Numbered from the stretch's first letter, positions 33,118-44,361 are shown. The stretch is DNA of 64,000 nucleotides from Onthophagus taurus (GCF_036711975.1 NC_091971.1:27101501-27165500), one strand, 5' to 3'. Program-made: numbers and translations. Notes: a model not told the origin generated them from the sequence alone.

Positions 33118-33780
33118 TCATATATCTAATTTGTTTATTATGCCTGCATAATAACTACCTATATTTCCTGAATCTGATTTAAAATTAACTGACCTGTTAA
33201 TGTTTTTGGTGATATAGATGGCTTCAATATTCTTTCTGTTGAATGTATCTCCTTCAGTGGTCAACACATTAGGGGTATCAAAGTTAAATTTATGACGATT
33301 CTTGATTGCATGTTGGCAAAGGGCTGTTTTATTAATAATTTTGTGTTGATTAGTATCGTATTTATGCTGTTTTATACGATTATGTAATTGTTGTTTACTT
33401 TCACCTATATACACCTTATTACAGTTATTACATTCTAATTGGTATATGGTATTAATTCTGTCCGTCTTATCTATTTTGTCTTTCATATTACTCAAAATAT
33501 TGGTTAATTTATTATTGTTATATTGTGCTAATTTAATTTCTTGAAATTCATATTTCTTAAAAATAGCTTTAATTTTATTGGTTATTGTCGGGATATATTT
33601 GATTTTATAGAATTTACTTATTTTATCTCTATCTGTAACACTCCGTACGTCTAATTCATTCGAATCATTCTGATATAAAGTTTCCGTATGTGGTAAGTAA
33701 TCTGTGATCTTTGTTTGAGTTTGGGTTACACCCTTATTCTTGCTGTCAATATTTGCATTATTATGTTTGCTTGGTCTCAT
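33118..33780 (-). CDS. Penelope-like element GIY-YIG endonuclease part
   Basis: The C-terminal half of the element's polyprotein. The GIY-YIG nuclease region spans roughly residues 107-205: CNNCNKVYIGESKQQLHNRI (the variant tyrosine/glycine core and following Arg) and later NRKNIEAIYITKNINRSVNF (downstream catalytic Glu region). A CX2C pair precedes it. The nuclease nicks target DNA to prime reverse transcription. The frame is +1 relative to the RT frame. The codons upstream of the Met at 33780 stay open back to about 33850, so the two were one protein before a one-base indel in an A-run near 33860. Confidence 0.85.
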   Translation of the reverse strand: MRPSKHNNANIDSKNKGVTQTQTKITDYLPHTETLYQNDSNELDVRSVTDRDKISKFYKIKYIPTITNKIKAIFKKYEFQEIKLAQYNNNKLTNILSNMKDKIDKTDRINTIYQLECNNCNKVYIGESKQQLHNRIKQHKYDTNQHKIINKTALCQHAIKNRHKFNFDTPNVLTTEGDTFNRKNIEAIYITKNINRSVNFKSDSGNIGSYYAGIINKLDI

Positions 33781-33826
33781 TTTTGTAATAATCTGATCTC
33801 CATTTAAGTTTGATCTTTGTTCAACA

Positions 33827-36019
33827 TTAGCAATATTGCTCTGTTGTGTGTTTATAGGTATTGATTTTTTTGACTTTATTATAATTATTGTACCAAATAT
33901 TATTAATTAATGTTCTTGGGTATGCATTTTCTAATAGGATATTATATATTTTGGTCTTTATTTCTTTCATGTATATATCATCAGTTAAAATAATAGCTCG
34001 ACGGATTAAATTATTAATAGTATTTATTATCTGAGTTCTTGGATGATTACTTAAATAATGAAGAGTTCTATTGCTACTGATGTCTTTCTTATACCAAGAT
34101 GTGTATATCTTATTGTGTTCTTTATTTATTGTAATATTCATATCCAAATATGCTATTTGTTCATTGTGTAACGTTTCGACTGTAAATTGTAAGCGTGGGT
34201 TGTATTCATTAAATTTGACCAAAAGTTGTTTATATTGATTTTTAGGTAGAATGATTAGCAAATCATCTATGTATTTTGTAATTAAGAAAGGTTTAATGAA
34301 AGTGTCGTTTAATTGTGTGTCAAGTAACGAGTTCATCACTATGCCACTCAGATTTACGCTTAAGTTGGAGCCCATAGGAAGTCCATATATTTGTTTATAA
34401 AAAGTGTTATTAAATTTAAAATAGCTGTTATGTGTACAAAGCTTTATTCCATCTAAAAATATTTTTTTGTCTTTTATGCAAGTAAAGTTTTCAATTTTAT
34501 TCCAATTTTCATCTATGATTTTAAGCATGAGTTTTAACGGAATATTTGTAAAAAGGGACTTCACATCAAAGCTTACTATGTCAATATCTTCATAGTTTTC
34601 AATCTCCAATTCATCGAGACGCTTCTTAAGCATAAAGGCATTTTTAACGTCGTAATGATTTTCATCATTTAAATTATTCAGAGATTTATTTAAAAATATA
34701 GATAACGCATTGGTAGGTCCATTTATATTATTAATGATTGGACGTAAAGGGTTATTATCTTTATGCGCTTTTAATAATCCATGTATCCTAGGTGTCACAT
34801 AATGGTTTGGTGATAATCTAAGCTTTTGTTGCTTTGTTATAAATCCTTTCTTTTCTAATATTTTCAGGTAATCATTTATGCGATTAACTAGATTAGGACC
34901 TGGATCCAATCTAGATGTTTTATAAGTATCTATATCGTTAAGTAACTCTTTCATTTTATCGTTATATTCTGATTTATACAAAAAGGCTATTTGTTTTGTT
35001 TTATCAGTCTTTATAATAACTATGTCCTTATGTTGTGTTAAAAATCTTTTCAAGAAAATCATATCTTTTATCACTGTATTATGAAATATTGAAAATGTTC
35101 TATTATTATTTAACGTCAATGATTGTTTATTTTTCATATTCTTGTTATTTCTATCTAGATAATTGGAAATTTCATTAATTATATTGCTTCTTGTTATATT
35201 AATGTGATTCTCTGAAGTCTTCAAGTTAATAAAAACTTTTTCTATGTCTATTATCATATTTAAAATGTCTTTGTGTAGAGATTTTTTATTGTTATGTGTT
35301 GTAAAGCAAAATTTTTCACCCAAAGATAAGAGATTTAGTATATTTATGGGTATTTGTAATTTTGTAAGATTCAGTATTCTACCTTTCTTGTGTAAATCGT
35401 TATAATTATTTTGTAACCAATCATCAGTATGTAAATTTATGTTAGAATTATTATGTGCATTTTCTAGGAACAAAGGTAATTTCAATCGATTTCTATTTTT
35501 CAATCGATTTGAGTTATGTAACTCATCTCTTCTTATTTTATGTGTGAACTTGATGTATCTTTGATTAGCCTTATTCAAGATGATCCTTCTGAAATTGACC
35601 TTAAATTTGTCTCCTTCATTAATGGGATTTCTAGTTATAACAAAATCAATATATCTAAAAATCTTGTTAATTAACCAGTAAGTTTGATTTATTTCATCTT
35701 TCAGAATGTTAAGGGCTATGTGTTTAGATTGCATTTTTTGTTTGTAATTTATTAGATAATCTTTATAAAAAAGGTTATCTATATTTTTCAAGTTTTTAAG
35801 AATATGATATGGTATTAAATTCATTTTAAGGGAATTTTTCAAATAAAACAATTTACAATAAGCTTTTATGGCTTTTTCGAATGTGGGTTTAAGAAGGCGC
35901 TCAACAAAGGTACTTACATTAAAACAATCAATTATTTTCTTAAAATTATCGCCGACATTGACATCTCCATCTTCTCGTTTGCAATTTCTTCTAAATTCAT
36001 GGATATTTATGTATTCCAT
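33827..36019 (-). CDS. Penelope-like reverse transcriptase, 730 residues
   Basis: Long intact frame. A Lys/Asn-rich N-terminal region (to about residue 360), then RT motifs: SPNHYVTPRIHGLLKAHKD (about 406-424), VSFDVKSLFTNIPLKLM (about 481-497, first catalytic Asp), QIYGLPMGSNLSVNLSGI (about 548-565), and KYIDDLLIILPKNQYK (about 584-599, catalytic Asp pair). The DVKSLFTNIP and GLPMGS blocks are diagnostic of Penelope-like enzymes, related to telomerase RT. The start Met (36019) lies about 10 bp inside the end of the upstream repeat. The stop at 33827 is premature relative to the nuclease because of a frameshift, otherwise the element looks nearly intact. Confidence 0.92.
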   Translation of the reverse strand: MEYINIHEFRRNCKREDGDVNVGDNFKKIIDCFNVSTFVERLLKPTFEKAIKAYCKLFYLKNSLKMNLIPYHILKNLKNIDNLFYKDYLINYKQKMQSKHIALNILKDEINQTYWLINKIFRYIDFVITRNPINEGDKFKVNFRRIILNKANQRYIKFTHKIRRDELHNSNRLKNRNRLKLPLFLENAHNNSNINLHTDDWLQNNYNDLHKKGRILNLTKLQIPINILNLLSLGEKFCFTTHNNKKSLHKDILNMIIDIEKVFINLKTSENHINITRSNIINEISNYLDRNNKNMKNKQSLTLNNNRTFSIFHNTVIKDMIFLKRFLTQHKDIVIIKTDKTKQIAFLYKSEYNDKMKELLNDIDTYKTSRLDPGPNLVNRINDYLKILEKKGFITKQQKLRLSPNHYVTPRIHGLLKAHKDNNPLRPIINNINGPTNALSIFLNKSLNNLNDENHYDVKNAFMLKKRLDELEIENYEDIDIVSFDVKSLFTNIPLKLMLKIIDENWNKIENFTCIKDKKIFLDGIKLCTHNSYFKFNNTFYKQIYGLPMGSNLSVNLSGIVMNSLLDTQLNDTFIKPFLITKYIDDLLIILPKNQYKQLLVKFNEYNPRLQFTVETLHNEQIAYLDMNITINKEHNKIYTSWYKKDISSNRTLHYLSNHPRTQIINTINNLIRRAIILTDDIYMKEIKTKIYNILLENAYPRTLINNIWYNNYNKVKKINTYKHTTEQYC

Positions 36020-36029
36020 ATTAATTATG

Positions 36030-36197
36030 TAATTATAATATATTAATTGATTAAAGAGGATTGGTTATTCTTTAATGATTAAAATCCAAATACATGAAAT
36101 TCCTCTTGATTTTGTATTTATTTTATTGTTAAGTCATTTAACGTTTCGAACTATTTACATAGTTCATCATCAGAAATCACTATAAAAAAGAAATTTA
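36030..36197 (-). repeat. Upstream pseudo-LTR of the Penelope-like element
   Basis: Direct repeat of 32573-32725, with a small GGATT insertion difference. It carries the second hammerhead-like motif and ends ten bases before the RT start codon. Confidence 0.85.
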
Positions 36198-37027
36198 AAT
36201 AACTGTAATAAGGTGTATATAGGTGAAAGTAAACAACAATTACATAATCGTATAAAACAGCATAAATACGATACTAATCAACACAAAATTATTAATAAAA
36301 CAGCCCTTTGCCAACATGCAATCAAGAATCGTCATAAATTTAACTTTGATACGCCTAAAGTGTTGACCACTGAAGGAGATACATTCAACAGAAAGAATAT
36401 TGAAGCCATCTATATCACCAAAAACATTAACAGGTCAGTTAATTTTAAATCAGATTCAGGAAATATAGGTAGTTATTATGCAGGCATAATAAACAAATTA
36501 GATATATGATTAGTTACTAATTAATTGTAATTTTAGATATTGGTAAATTTTAAATTTGTAATTTGAATTGAATTGTATTGATTTCTGTATAACACATTGT
36601 TAAAGAAAAACTGGTTCCGTCACGATATTCCTTCTTATAGTCGCTAAGTCCACACGAACACGTTGAAATGTTTTGTAATTTGAAAAATTTATAAAATGTA
36701 AGATCATGGAAATATACACAATTTACCGATAGAATTGATAAATTAATCAATAGGGATACTCGACAAAGGTACTTTTTTGTTTTTGTTTTCCTTTTTGTTT
36801 TTCTTTTTGTTTTCTGTTTTTGTAATAATCTATGCGTTGTACGTTCAATTTGTTTTAACGATTTCCATAAAGGAGATAATTTCGTCGACGTTGCTTTTTA
36901 AATTTCTTTTTTATAGTGATTTCTGATGATGAACTATGTAAATAGTTCGAAACGTTAAATGACTTAACAATAAAATAAATACAAAATCAAGAGGAATTTC
37001 ATGTATTTGGATTTTAATCATTAAAAA
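36198..37027 (+). pseudogene. Inverted 3'-end copy of the Penelope-like element
   Basis: The plus-strand frame 36213-36509 encodes the last 98 residues of the GIY-YIG part, differing from the minus-strand copy by one residue (TPKVLTT versus TPNVLTT). It is followed by the same 3' region and terminal repeat. High identity means that both halves arose in one recent event. The nuclease start is missing, so it is a 5'-truncated copy. Confidence 0.9.
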
Positions 37028-37303
37028 ATATTTGTTGTTAAATTTCATCCTCATTTTTAGATTTTTGCAAATTTTTTGATATTTCTAATTTTGAGAAGCT
37101 CGGATGCACCACATGGCCCAAATAAGCATTTCTACCTCAGACGGCCATGTGATGCACACTTGCTTCTCACTTTTTCAATGTGTGTGTAACAAAGCAAAAT
37201 CTTGTCGATACTTGTTTGATCGCTTTTTATTATCAAACACGTACTCGATGGTTTAGTGTTCAGTATTTAGTCGACTGTTGAACGAGATATAGTTTTATTC
37301 ATA

Positions 37304-39072
37304 ATGTCGTACGAACATGAAAGTGAGCGTCTTCAAAATTTGATGGAAGAATTTCTATCGGGAGAAGACAGTGATTGTAGTGTTAGCGACAAAGATTATG
37401 AAGACTCGGATCACGACGAAAGTTCCAGTAGTTCGTCACAAGAGGTTTTACAATGAAAAAAACGCAAATCAGTGCTAAATAAAGATATGCCCTCAACGTC
37501 AAAAACTGGCGGCGGAAGTTCCACAATAGACGACACAATTGACACCGTTATATCGCAGTATCAAATCACACAGGATGAGAGTTCTTCAGAAGAAGAGTCG
37601 AATACTGAAAAAAGCGAAGAACTATCATGGAAAGAAGTTGATGGTAAACATTTACACAATATTCCTTGTAATATTCTAGACGCAGGGTTTATAAATGAGT
37701 ATTTTGAAATGTTTAATAAAAATCCTAACGATGTTTTTCAACTATTCATGGACGATAACACTTTTGAATTAATCGTTGAAGAAACCAACCGATATGCTCA
37801 ACAAAACATTAGTAAAGGTATGCATGGACCAAGTGCATACCTTGACAAATAAAGAGGAAATGAAAACCTTTTTTTCTTTATTCATATGGATGGGTCTAAA
37901 GAAATTACCATAGTTAAGTGATTATTGGCCCAAAAATCCGTTGTACGCAAATAAAATATCAAGTTTTATGTCGCGCAATAGATTTGAACTATTACTGGGT
38001 AATTTGCATTTTAGTGATAATGAAACCAGCGACAAAAGGGTAAGACTTTATAAACTAGCACCACTTCTGGAGAAAGTTATATCAAATTTCAAAAAAGTAA
38101 TAGTGCCGGGTGAGTGTCTGTGCATTGATGAAAGTATTATCCCGTTTAGGGGTCGCCTATCGTTTAGGCAGTACATAAAAAACAAAAAGCATAAGTTTGG
38201 CGTCAAAGTGTACAAACTTTGCTTGGATGGAGGATTTACGTATGACTTGCAAATATATAGTTGATCATGACAAAACTCGATATCAATCTGTTCCGGACAC
38301 TGTTGTTTTTCATTTATCAAGGGACTTATTAGATTCTGGCCGTACAATATATTCAGATAACTTTTACACCAGTGTTACACTAGCGCACAGTTTACTAAAA
38401 AAACGCACACATTTGGTAGGAACTTTGAGGCAGAACCGGAGACATAATCCAACAGAAGTGACAAAAGCGAAACTCAAAAAGGGAGAAATAATTGGAAGGG
38501 AAAGTAATACTGGTGTAAGTGGAAAGACAAAAGAGATGTACTGATGCTCAGGACCAAACACACTCTTGAAATGCTGGACGTTCGTCAACGAGGTGGAGTA
38601 GTACGAAAGCCATCTGCTATTTGTGACTACAATGAAAGGTTACAAAGAAAAAGGTTACATAGACATTTCGGATCAAATGAAGTCCTACTCAACTGCATTG
38701 CGAAAGTCGGTAAAATGGTATCGTAAGATAGCAATTGAGCTTCTCTTGGGGTCAGCACTTGTGAACTCCTACATAATGCATCAGCAAATCACCAACCAAA
38801 AAATGTCTATCACTTCTTTCAAAGAGGAGCTAGTCGGCAATAGATCTTCACAAGTTTGAAAAAAATAATACGCCCAGAGGCACTCTCGATGGTCATCACT
38901 TAGAAGAAGTTCCGTCTACGGCCCGACGAAGATGTGCGACATGTTACGCAAAATTATCCCGTGAAAATGGACGAAAATTTGCACAAAACAAGACTCCTTT
39001 TTCTCGCTTCAAGTGCATTCAGTGTGACAAATTTTACTGCATTATCTGTTTTTGTGATGTTCATAGCTGCAA
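37304..39072 (+). pseudogene. piggyBac-like transposase, one nonsense and several frameshifts
   Basis: ATG at 37304, acidic Ser-rich N-terminus, in-frame TGA at 37454-37456, then continuing in the same frame to 37852. Core blocks: EMKTFFSLFIWMGLKKLP (after a frameshift near 37835), SRNRFELLLGNLHFSDNE, first Asp in CLCIDESIIPFRGRL, GRTIYSDNFYTSVTLAHSLL with the second Asp, KGYIDISDQMKSYS with the third, and a C-terminal Cys/His finger (RCATCYAKL, FKCIQCDKFYCIICFC) near 38935-39070. Breaks also near 38265, 38545 and 38860. The frame is interrupted by a foldback at 39077. Upstream at 37092-37168 lies a hairpin (GAGAAGC/GCTTCTC stems), perhaps subterminal. TTAA boundaries were not placed. Confidence 0.9.
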
Positions 39073-39076
39073 TATA

Positions 39077-42000
39077 CAGGGTGTATCTAAAGGACATACC
39101 CAAACTTCAGGGGGTGATTCTTTAGGCAATTTTAAGGGTACTTTGATATATAAACCATGGGCGACTTGGGCTCCCCTAAGGAGCTACACCCCTCCAAAAA
39201 TGGCGGAAAATTTTGGTTTAATTTTTTTTTCTCAAAAACCATAAACGCTAGGACAACGAAATTTGGGGAATATGTTTAACTGGTAGTAGGGCACGTTTTC
39301 ACCCTATTTGTACTTTCAACCTATCCTTCTAAACTACTAAACGTAACCACCCCCTTTACATTTTTGCTAAAATTTGTTTATGCAGAGGGTAAATACATTA
39401 AAAAAAAAATTACATATGTAGATGAAAGTATCCTAAAACTTTTTTGTCTCTCTAAAATTTTTCCAAAAACGACTAATTTTTGAGAAAAAAAATAATAAAG
39501 CAAACACTGCCCGTTCAACAACGGGGTTGTCGATCAAAAGTTGGAATGAATTTTGAATGAAAAAATCTTAGTAGGCTTTGCAATCTTTGTCAGAAATATT
39601 TTTGACGTTTAAATGTCAGTGGTTTTCTTACTATTATTATTGATTTTCAAATTAATTTATGAATAAATTTCTACCGCATTTACGCTCGTTCACTCGACGT
39701 TTCAAAATTTTAATAATAATAATAATAATAATTCACTTTATTGCCCAACAAAGATCAATTACAGGACAATATTACAAGAAAAAGAAAATAAGAAATAACA
39801 CATGCCATAAAACAAATATAATTCACATAAACACTCTTACACTATTATTGATTATTAGTTAGTTTACACATCCTCTGCACCGGGGAGTTGGCTAAAACAT
39901 TGGATCTGCAATTCCTCAAATAAAACTGATTTGTACTACGTGTTGCACGCGTAGGCACCGCGAAAATGATCCGCGACAACAACCAACCACAATCCAATTC
40001 ACCTTGCACTAACTTCTGCAAAAACTTGATGCACTGGTCATCTCTTCTTACGTCTAGTGCAGAAAAATTGTGACGCCGCAGCAGGGATGTGTAATCCATT
40101 CCACGATCCGGGTATGATCCGTCCAGGCGTAGAGACAAATATTTGAGAAATCTCCTCTGAATTCTCTCCAATATAAGTCTATGACACACATAATGTGGCG
40201 ACCAAATTACAGAGCCATATTCCAATTTGGACAATACAAAGGTCAAAAATAGGGTCTTGTACACACCGATATCAGAAAAAGCACGCGATGTGCGCAAAAC
40301 GAAACCAAGCATCCTCGCTGCAGAAGATGCAATATTTTCGATGTGAGGTACAAAAGACAATTTGCGGTCAAAAGTTACTCCCAGATCCTTGATTGTAGAT
40401 AGTTTCTCAAGAAGAACACCTTCTATATAATAAGAAGATGGAAGAGGAGACAGCTTGCGTGTAAAACTAACCGCACCGCACTTATTGGCATTAATCTTTA
40501 GCTGATAACGGTTACACCATTCCACCAAGACGTCCAAATCCGACTGAAGACTGACAACATCACGGTCCGCAAAAATAGGTCGGAATAGTTTCAGATCATC
40601 CGCATAAGCTAGTACGCTTGATTAAAATTTGTCTAGAAGGTCATTCAAGAAGATAACAAATAGTAGGGGGCCTAGATTTGAGCCCTGAGGAACACCAGAC
40701 CTAGCCGTAAACTCCATAGACGCATAACCGTTGTAGTACACATAATTTATACGACCCGATAGGTAAGAGGCAAATAGTTTCATAAACTTAGGAGATAAGC
40801 CAAAAGCACTAAGTTTATACAAGAGGACGTCATGATGAATCATGTCGAATGCTTTAGAAAAATCAGTGTATACCACATCTACCTGACCGCCACTATCCAA
40901 AGATTCACAAATTACCTCAGTAACCACCGCGAGGTTGGTAATGGTCGAACGACGCTTGATAAATCCATGCTGATATGGTGACACAAATGACTGAACCTGT
41001 GGATAAATCATCTTGTAAATCATCTGTTCAAATACCTTAGCGAAATTGGACAATAACGATATTGGTCGATAATCAGTAATGTTGGTACGTTCGCCATGCT
41101 TGAATACAGGAACAATGCGTGAGCGCTTCCAAAGTTTAGGAAACGAGCAAGTGCTTAAGGATAGCTTAATTATTAAATGAAGCGGAACTGCAAAAACTGC
41201 ACAGCAATCACGAATGAAAAATGCAGGAAGATCATCATCACCAGCAGTAAATTTATTAGGTAATCTTTTTAGGAAATGAAGCACCTCTTCTTCGGTGACA
41301 TCGGCAACAAATACTGGAGGATACGTAGAGTGTACATCAACCATGTTATAAGCAGAGACACCAGAATATACTCCAGAGAATTGATCTGCAAAAGCATTAA
41401 CTATTTTTCCAGGATCAGTGTAGGTGGACTTATCACGCATCATTTTTCCAGGAAGTCGAGGTGTCGTTGTTTTCTGTCTTATATAATTCCAAAAGTTACG
41501 GGGATCTGAACTAAGCGATTGTTCAGCACTAATAGTAAAGGAAGTATACGCATCAGAGATTTTCTGTTTAGTCAAACATCTCAGTCTTTTATATTCCGCT
41601 GAATAGAAAGCACTATTGCTTCTCCTCCACTTCCTCCTATAATACTCTTTCAACTTTAATAACCGCTTAATTTCTGGGGTGTACCAAATAGGGTATGAGG
41701 ATCCCCGACTCAATCTCTTAGGAACAAATAAATCCAAAATCTCATACAACTTTTTATAAAAAGCTCGCAAAGCATCATCCGCATTAACCTCCACATTTAG
41801 AAAAGACCAATCCGTGCAAAGTAGTTTATCATACATGCCAGGAAAGTTGGCTCTTCGAAAATTATATTGACCACCCAAAGACGGAAAGTTCGGCAAACCA
41901 TCATTTGTCGTCAGTAAATTCATTGTAATATCTAAGGCAGGATGGTACTGATCCTCGTAGACGAAGGGACAATCATCATGAACAAGATCAAGCTGATGGT

Positions 42001-42541
42001 CAGTATTTAAATTCGTCAGTATTAAATAAAACAATAATAACAGTAAGAAAACCACTGACATTTAAACGTCAAAAATATTTTTCTGACAAAGATTGCTAAG
42101 CCTGCTAAGATTTTTTCTTAAAAAATTCATTCCAACTTTCGATTAACAACGCTACAGCTTAACAGTTAGTGTTTGCTTAATTAATTTTTTTCTCAGAAAC
42201 TATTAACTTTTCGAAGAACATCAGAGAGGCAAAAAAGTTTTAGAATATTTTCGTCTATCTAAATAAAATATTTCCAATGTATTTATCATCGTCATAAAAA
42301 AGATCTAGACAAAAATTGAACGGGGGTGGTTATGTTTAGTAACTTAGAAGGGAAGATTGAAAGTACAAATAGGCTCGAAACATGCCCTATTATAAGCTAA
42401 ACATATATCCCAAATTTCATTTTCTTGGTGTTAATGGTTTTCGGGAGTCGAAATCGCTGATAGTTTATATGAGAAAGTACCCTTAAAATTGCCTAAAGAA
42501 TCACCCCCTGAAGTTTGGGCACGTCATTCAGATACACCCTG
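39077..42541. mobile_element. Foldback element with ~520-570-bp inverted repeats, LINE in its loop
   Basis: The termini are CAGGGTGTATCTAAAGGAC and, in reverse complement at the other end, CAGGGTGTATCTGAATGAC, flanked by TATA on both sides (39073-39076 and 42542-42545). Arms run to about 39645 and from about 42025, pairing with moderate divergence. The TATA duplication (or TA) lies exactly in the piggyBac finger-coding region. No transposase of its own is seen. The loop is occupied by a LINE in minus orientation. Confidence 0.85.
39845..42061 (-). pseudogene. Jockey-superfamily LINE ORF2: endonuclease tail and RT, one in-frame stop
   Basis: 5'-truncated non-LTR element. The remaining endonuclease end is LDLVHDDCPFV near the start; the first ~17 residues are foldback sequence, not LINE. 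RT blocks: LPNKFTAGDDDLPAFFIRD, FKHGERTNITDYRPISLLSN, VVYTDFSKAFDMIHHDVLL (catalytic Asp), SGVPQGSNLGPLLFVIFLND, then a TAA at 40619-40621 and, in the same frame, VLAYADDLKLF with the catalytic Asp pair. A further 230 codons follow to 39845. The 3' untranslated part contains AATAAAG and ends in seven ATT units (39711-39734). Apart from the stop, the frame is open for about 2.2 kb, so loss of function is recent. Confidence 0.92.
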
Positions 42542-42545
42542 TATA

Positions 42546-42810
42546 AGCGAATTATTTGTTTTAAATTTTTATTATTAATTATTTTCAAAAAGTTTTAGAA
42601 GCGTCTTTTTTCTTTCTTATTATTATCAGAATATGTTTTCTTTTTCATTTAGAGAATAAAATAGTTTTTGTTATTTTTGTAATTATTTTTCAATAATCTG
42701 AAAAATAATTTTCATTCAGAAATGGTTGGTTTACTCGACATAGGTTCGAGAACAACATGGGCTAAATACATAACATAGTTCTCCAGGTCACCGAAAAACA
42801 TGCCTGATAA
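42546..42810. other. Probable piggyBac 3' remainder
   Basis: If the foldback and one TATA are removed, the finger-coding frame continues for about ten codons to a stop near 42572. The rest is non-coding. Together with 44198-44330 it may be the right end of the piggyBac element, since that segment has GAGAAGC words like those near 37092. Confidence 0.4.
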
Positions 42811-42812
42811 TA

Positions 42813-44195
42813 CACTGTTGGACATAATTCACGAGCACACCCTATATAATCTGAACGTGTAAAGATAAATCCATGATATTTGTGGAGCACAAAGGTTTAT
42901 TGTAGACGAGTTTATTCATCGAGTTTCGAGTTGTTCCGTCGCGGTATTGTTGACTGAGCCGCTCTTCCAAGTGGAACATTCCGTCGCTATAGAGACCGAA
43001 GTGGATGGAAAATACCGGTCGTTTTTAGTTAGGAACCACATTGTTATCGTACTCTGTGCGCAATGGATGGGCGATCGCGTTACTTAAGCGAGTTTGAGCG
43101 AGGAATGTTTGAGGGTATGGTATGCACATTGAGGGTGTATCGTTCCGTGAAATTGCGCGTCGTCTCGACCGGTCGTTATCGCCAGTGCAACAGGCATGGC
43201 GAGAATGGTCTGAGGTAGGACATAGGTACCTTCAGCTGCGGCCGGGAGGGCCCTGCGTGACCCCAGCACACGAGGATCGCGCTCTTGTGCTCAGCGCTTT
43301 AGCGTTGTGTGAGTCCTCCTCAAGGCAACTTGGAGCTGTTTGGCCACCGGCAGGGGAAGGCGCACTCACTACGCGAACTGTACGGCGGCGTTTGGTAGAT
43401 AGTACGGCGTGCGTCGTGCGAAACAGCGGATTCCAGTAACATCCGAGCACCGCAGCATACGTCACGAATGGGTCAACGCTAGGCATTAGTGGGTTGCCGA
43501 GTAGAGCGACATTTTGTTTTCCGACGAATCAAGATTCGAATTGAGCACCGGTGATGCGCGAATTTTAGTTCGTCGAAGACGTGGTGATCGTCTACTCGAG
43601 CAGTGCGTGCAAGAATGCCCTATCCACCGACAACCGACCATTATGGTTTGGGGTGCCATTACACATGGTGGACGTACACGTCTGCTGGGTGTATAGCAGA
43701 CCACGACGGGTCAACGATACGTAGATAGGGTGCTACGGTCATTTGTGCTTCCCTACGTTCGGCGGCTCCCAGGTCTGCTATACATACACGACAACGTACG
43801 ACAGCACATCGGGTGTGTTGTACAGACCTTTGTGGAAGAGCACCGTATACGAATGCTTCCATGGCTATCTGGAAAATGACTGGTCGGAGACTTCTACGTT
43901 ATCCGGCTTCCTCGGCTAACGTTGAGGAGCTATGGAGGCGAGTTGAGGTGGCATGGTTGGCCATCCCTCTTGCTACAATACAGCGACTTATTGACTCCAT
44001 GCCACGTCGTGTAGCGATGGTATGCGAAGCTCACGGGGGATAATCTCGCTATTGATGTTTCTCCTCCTAGCAGTGCCGCTCTCCATGTAAGAGTAAGTTA
44101 CACTACTTTAGTACTACTTCCATACCAAATTTTATTGCGCTAGACACACGCGTTCAGATTATACAGAGTGTGCTCGTGAATTATTTCCAACAGTG
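42813..44195 (+). mobile_element. Tc1-like element, copy C
   Basis: Third copy of the family, flanked by TA (42811-42812 and 44196-44197), with the same terminal repeats. At 1383 bp it is shorter than copy A because of internal deletions. Confidence 0.95.
43063..44042 (+). pseudogene. Tc1-like transposase, copy C, catalytic Glu deleted
   Basis: HTH MHIEGVSFREIARRLDRSLS and first Asp ILFSDESRFEL are present; the region that should encode the NPIEHVW block is deleted between about 43866 and 43875, so the catalytic Glu is absent. It shares the TAG after NARH and the TAG before QT with copies A and B. Confidence 0.9.
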
Positions 44196-44361
44196 TACTA
44201 TACTACTACTGAGAAGCACTGTTATGCCACGCACGCCGATATTTTATTAAAGCATGAGAAGCAATGGTGCTGCTCACGGCCTAGTTATATTAAAGGTTTT
44301 TCTTTTCGTGGCGTTCAATGTATTAAAGGATTTTTTAAGATATTATACTTAAAGAAAGTGA

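Larger units (their letters stand above)
32573..37027 (-). mobile_element. Penelope-like retroelement with terminal repeats and inverted tail copy
   Basis: Layout on the minus strand: direct repeat 36030-36197, RT gene, GIY-YIG endonuclease, 3' region, direct repeat 32573-32725. The two direct repeats are nearly identical (both contain CCAAATACATGAAATTCCTC). Beyond the upstream repeat, 36198-37027 is an inverted copy of the 3' end, the arrangement long known for Penelope elements where partial copies sit head to head. Confidence 0.9.

Noticed and set aside
39711-39734. AAT microsatellite
   Set aside because: It is the (ATT)n tail of the LINE on the minus strand, not an independent repeat.
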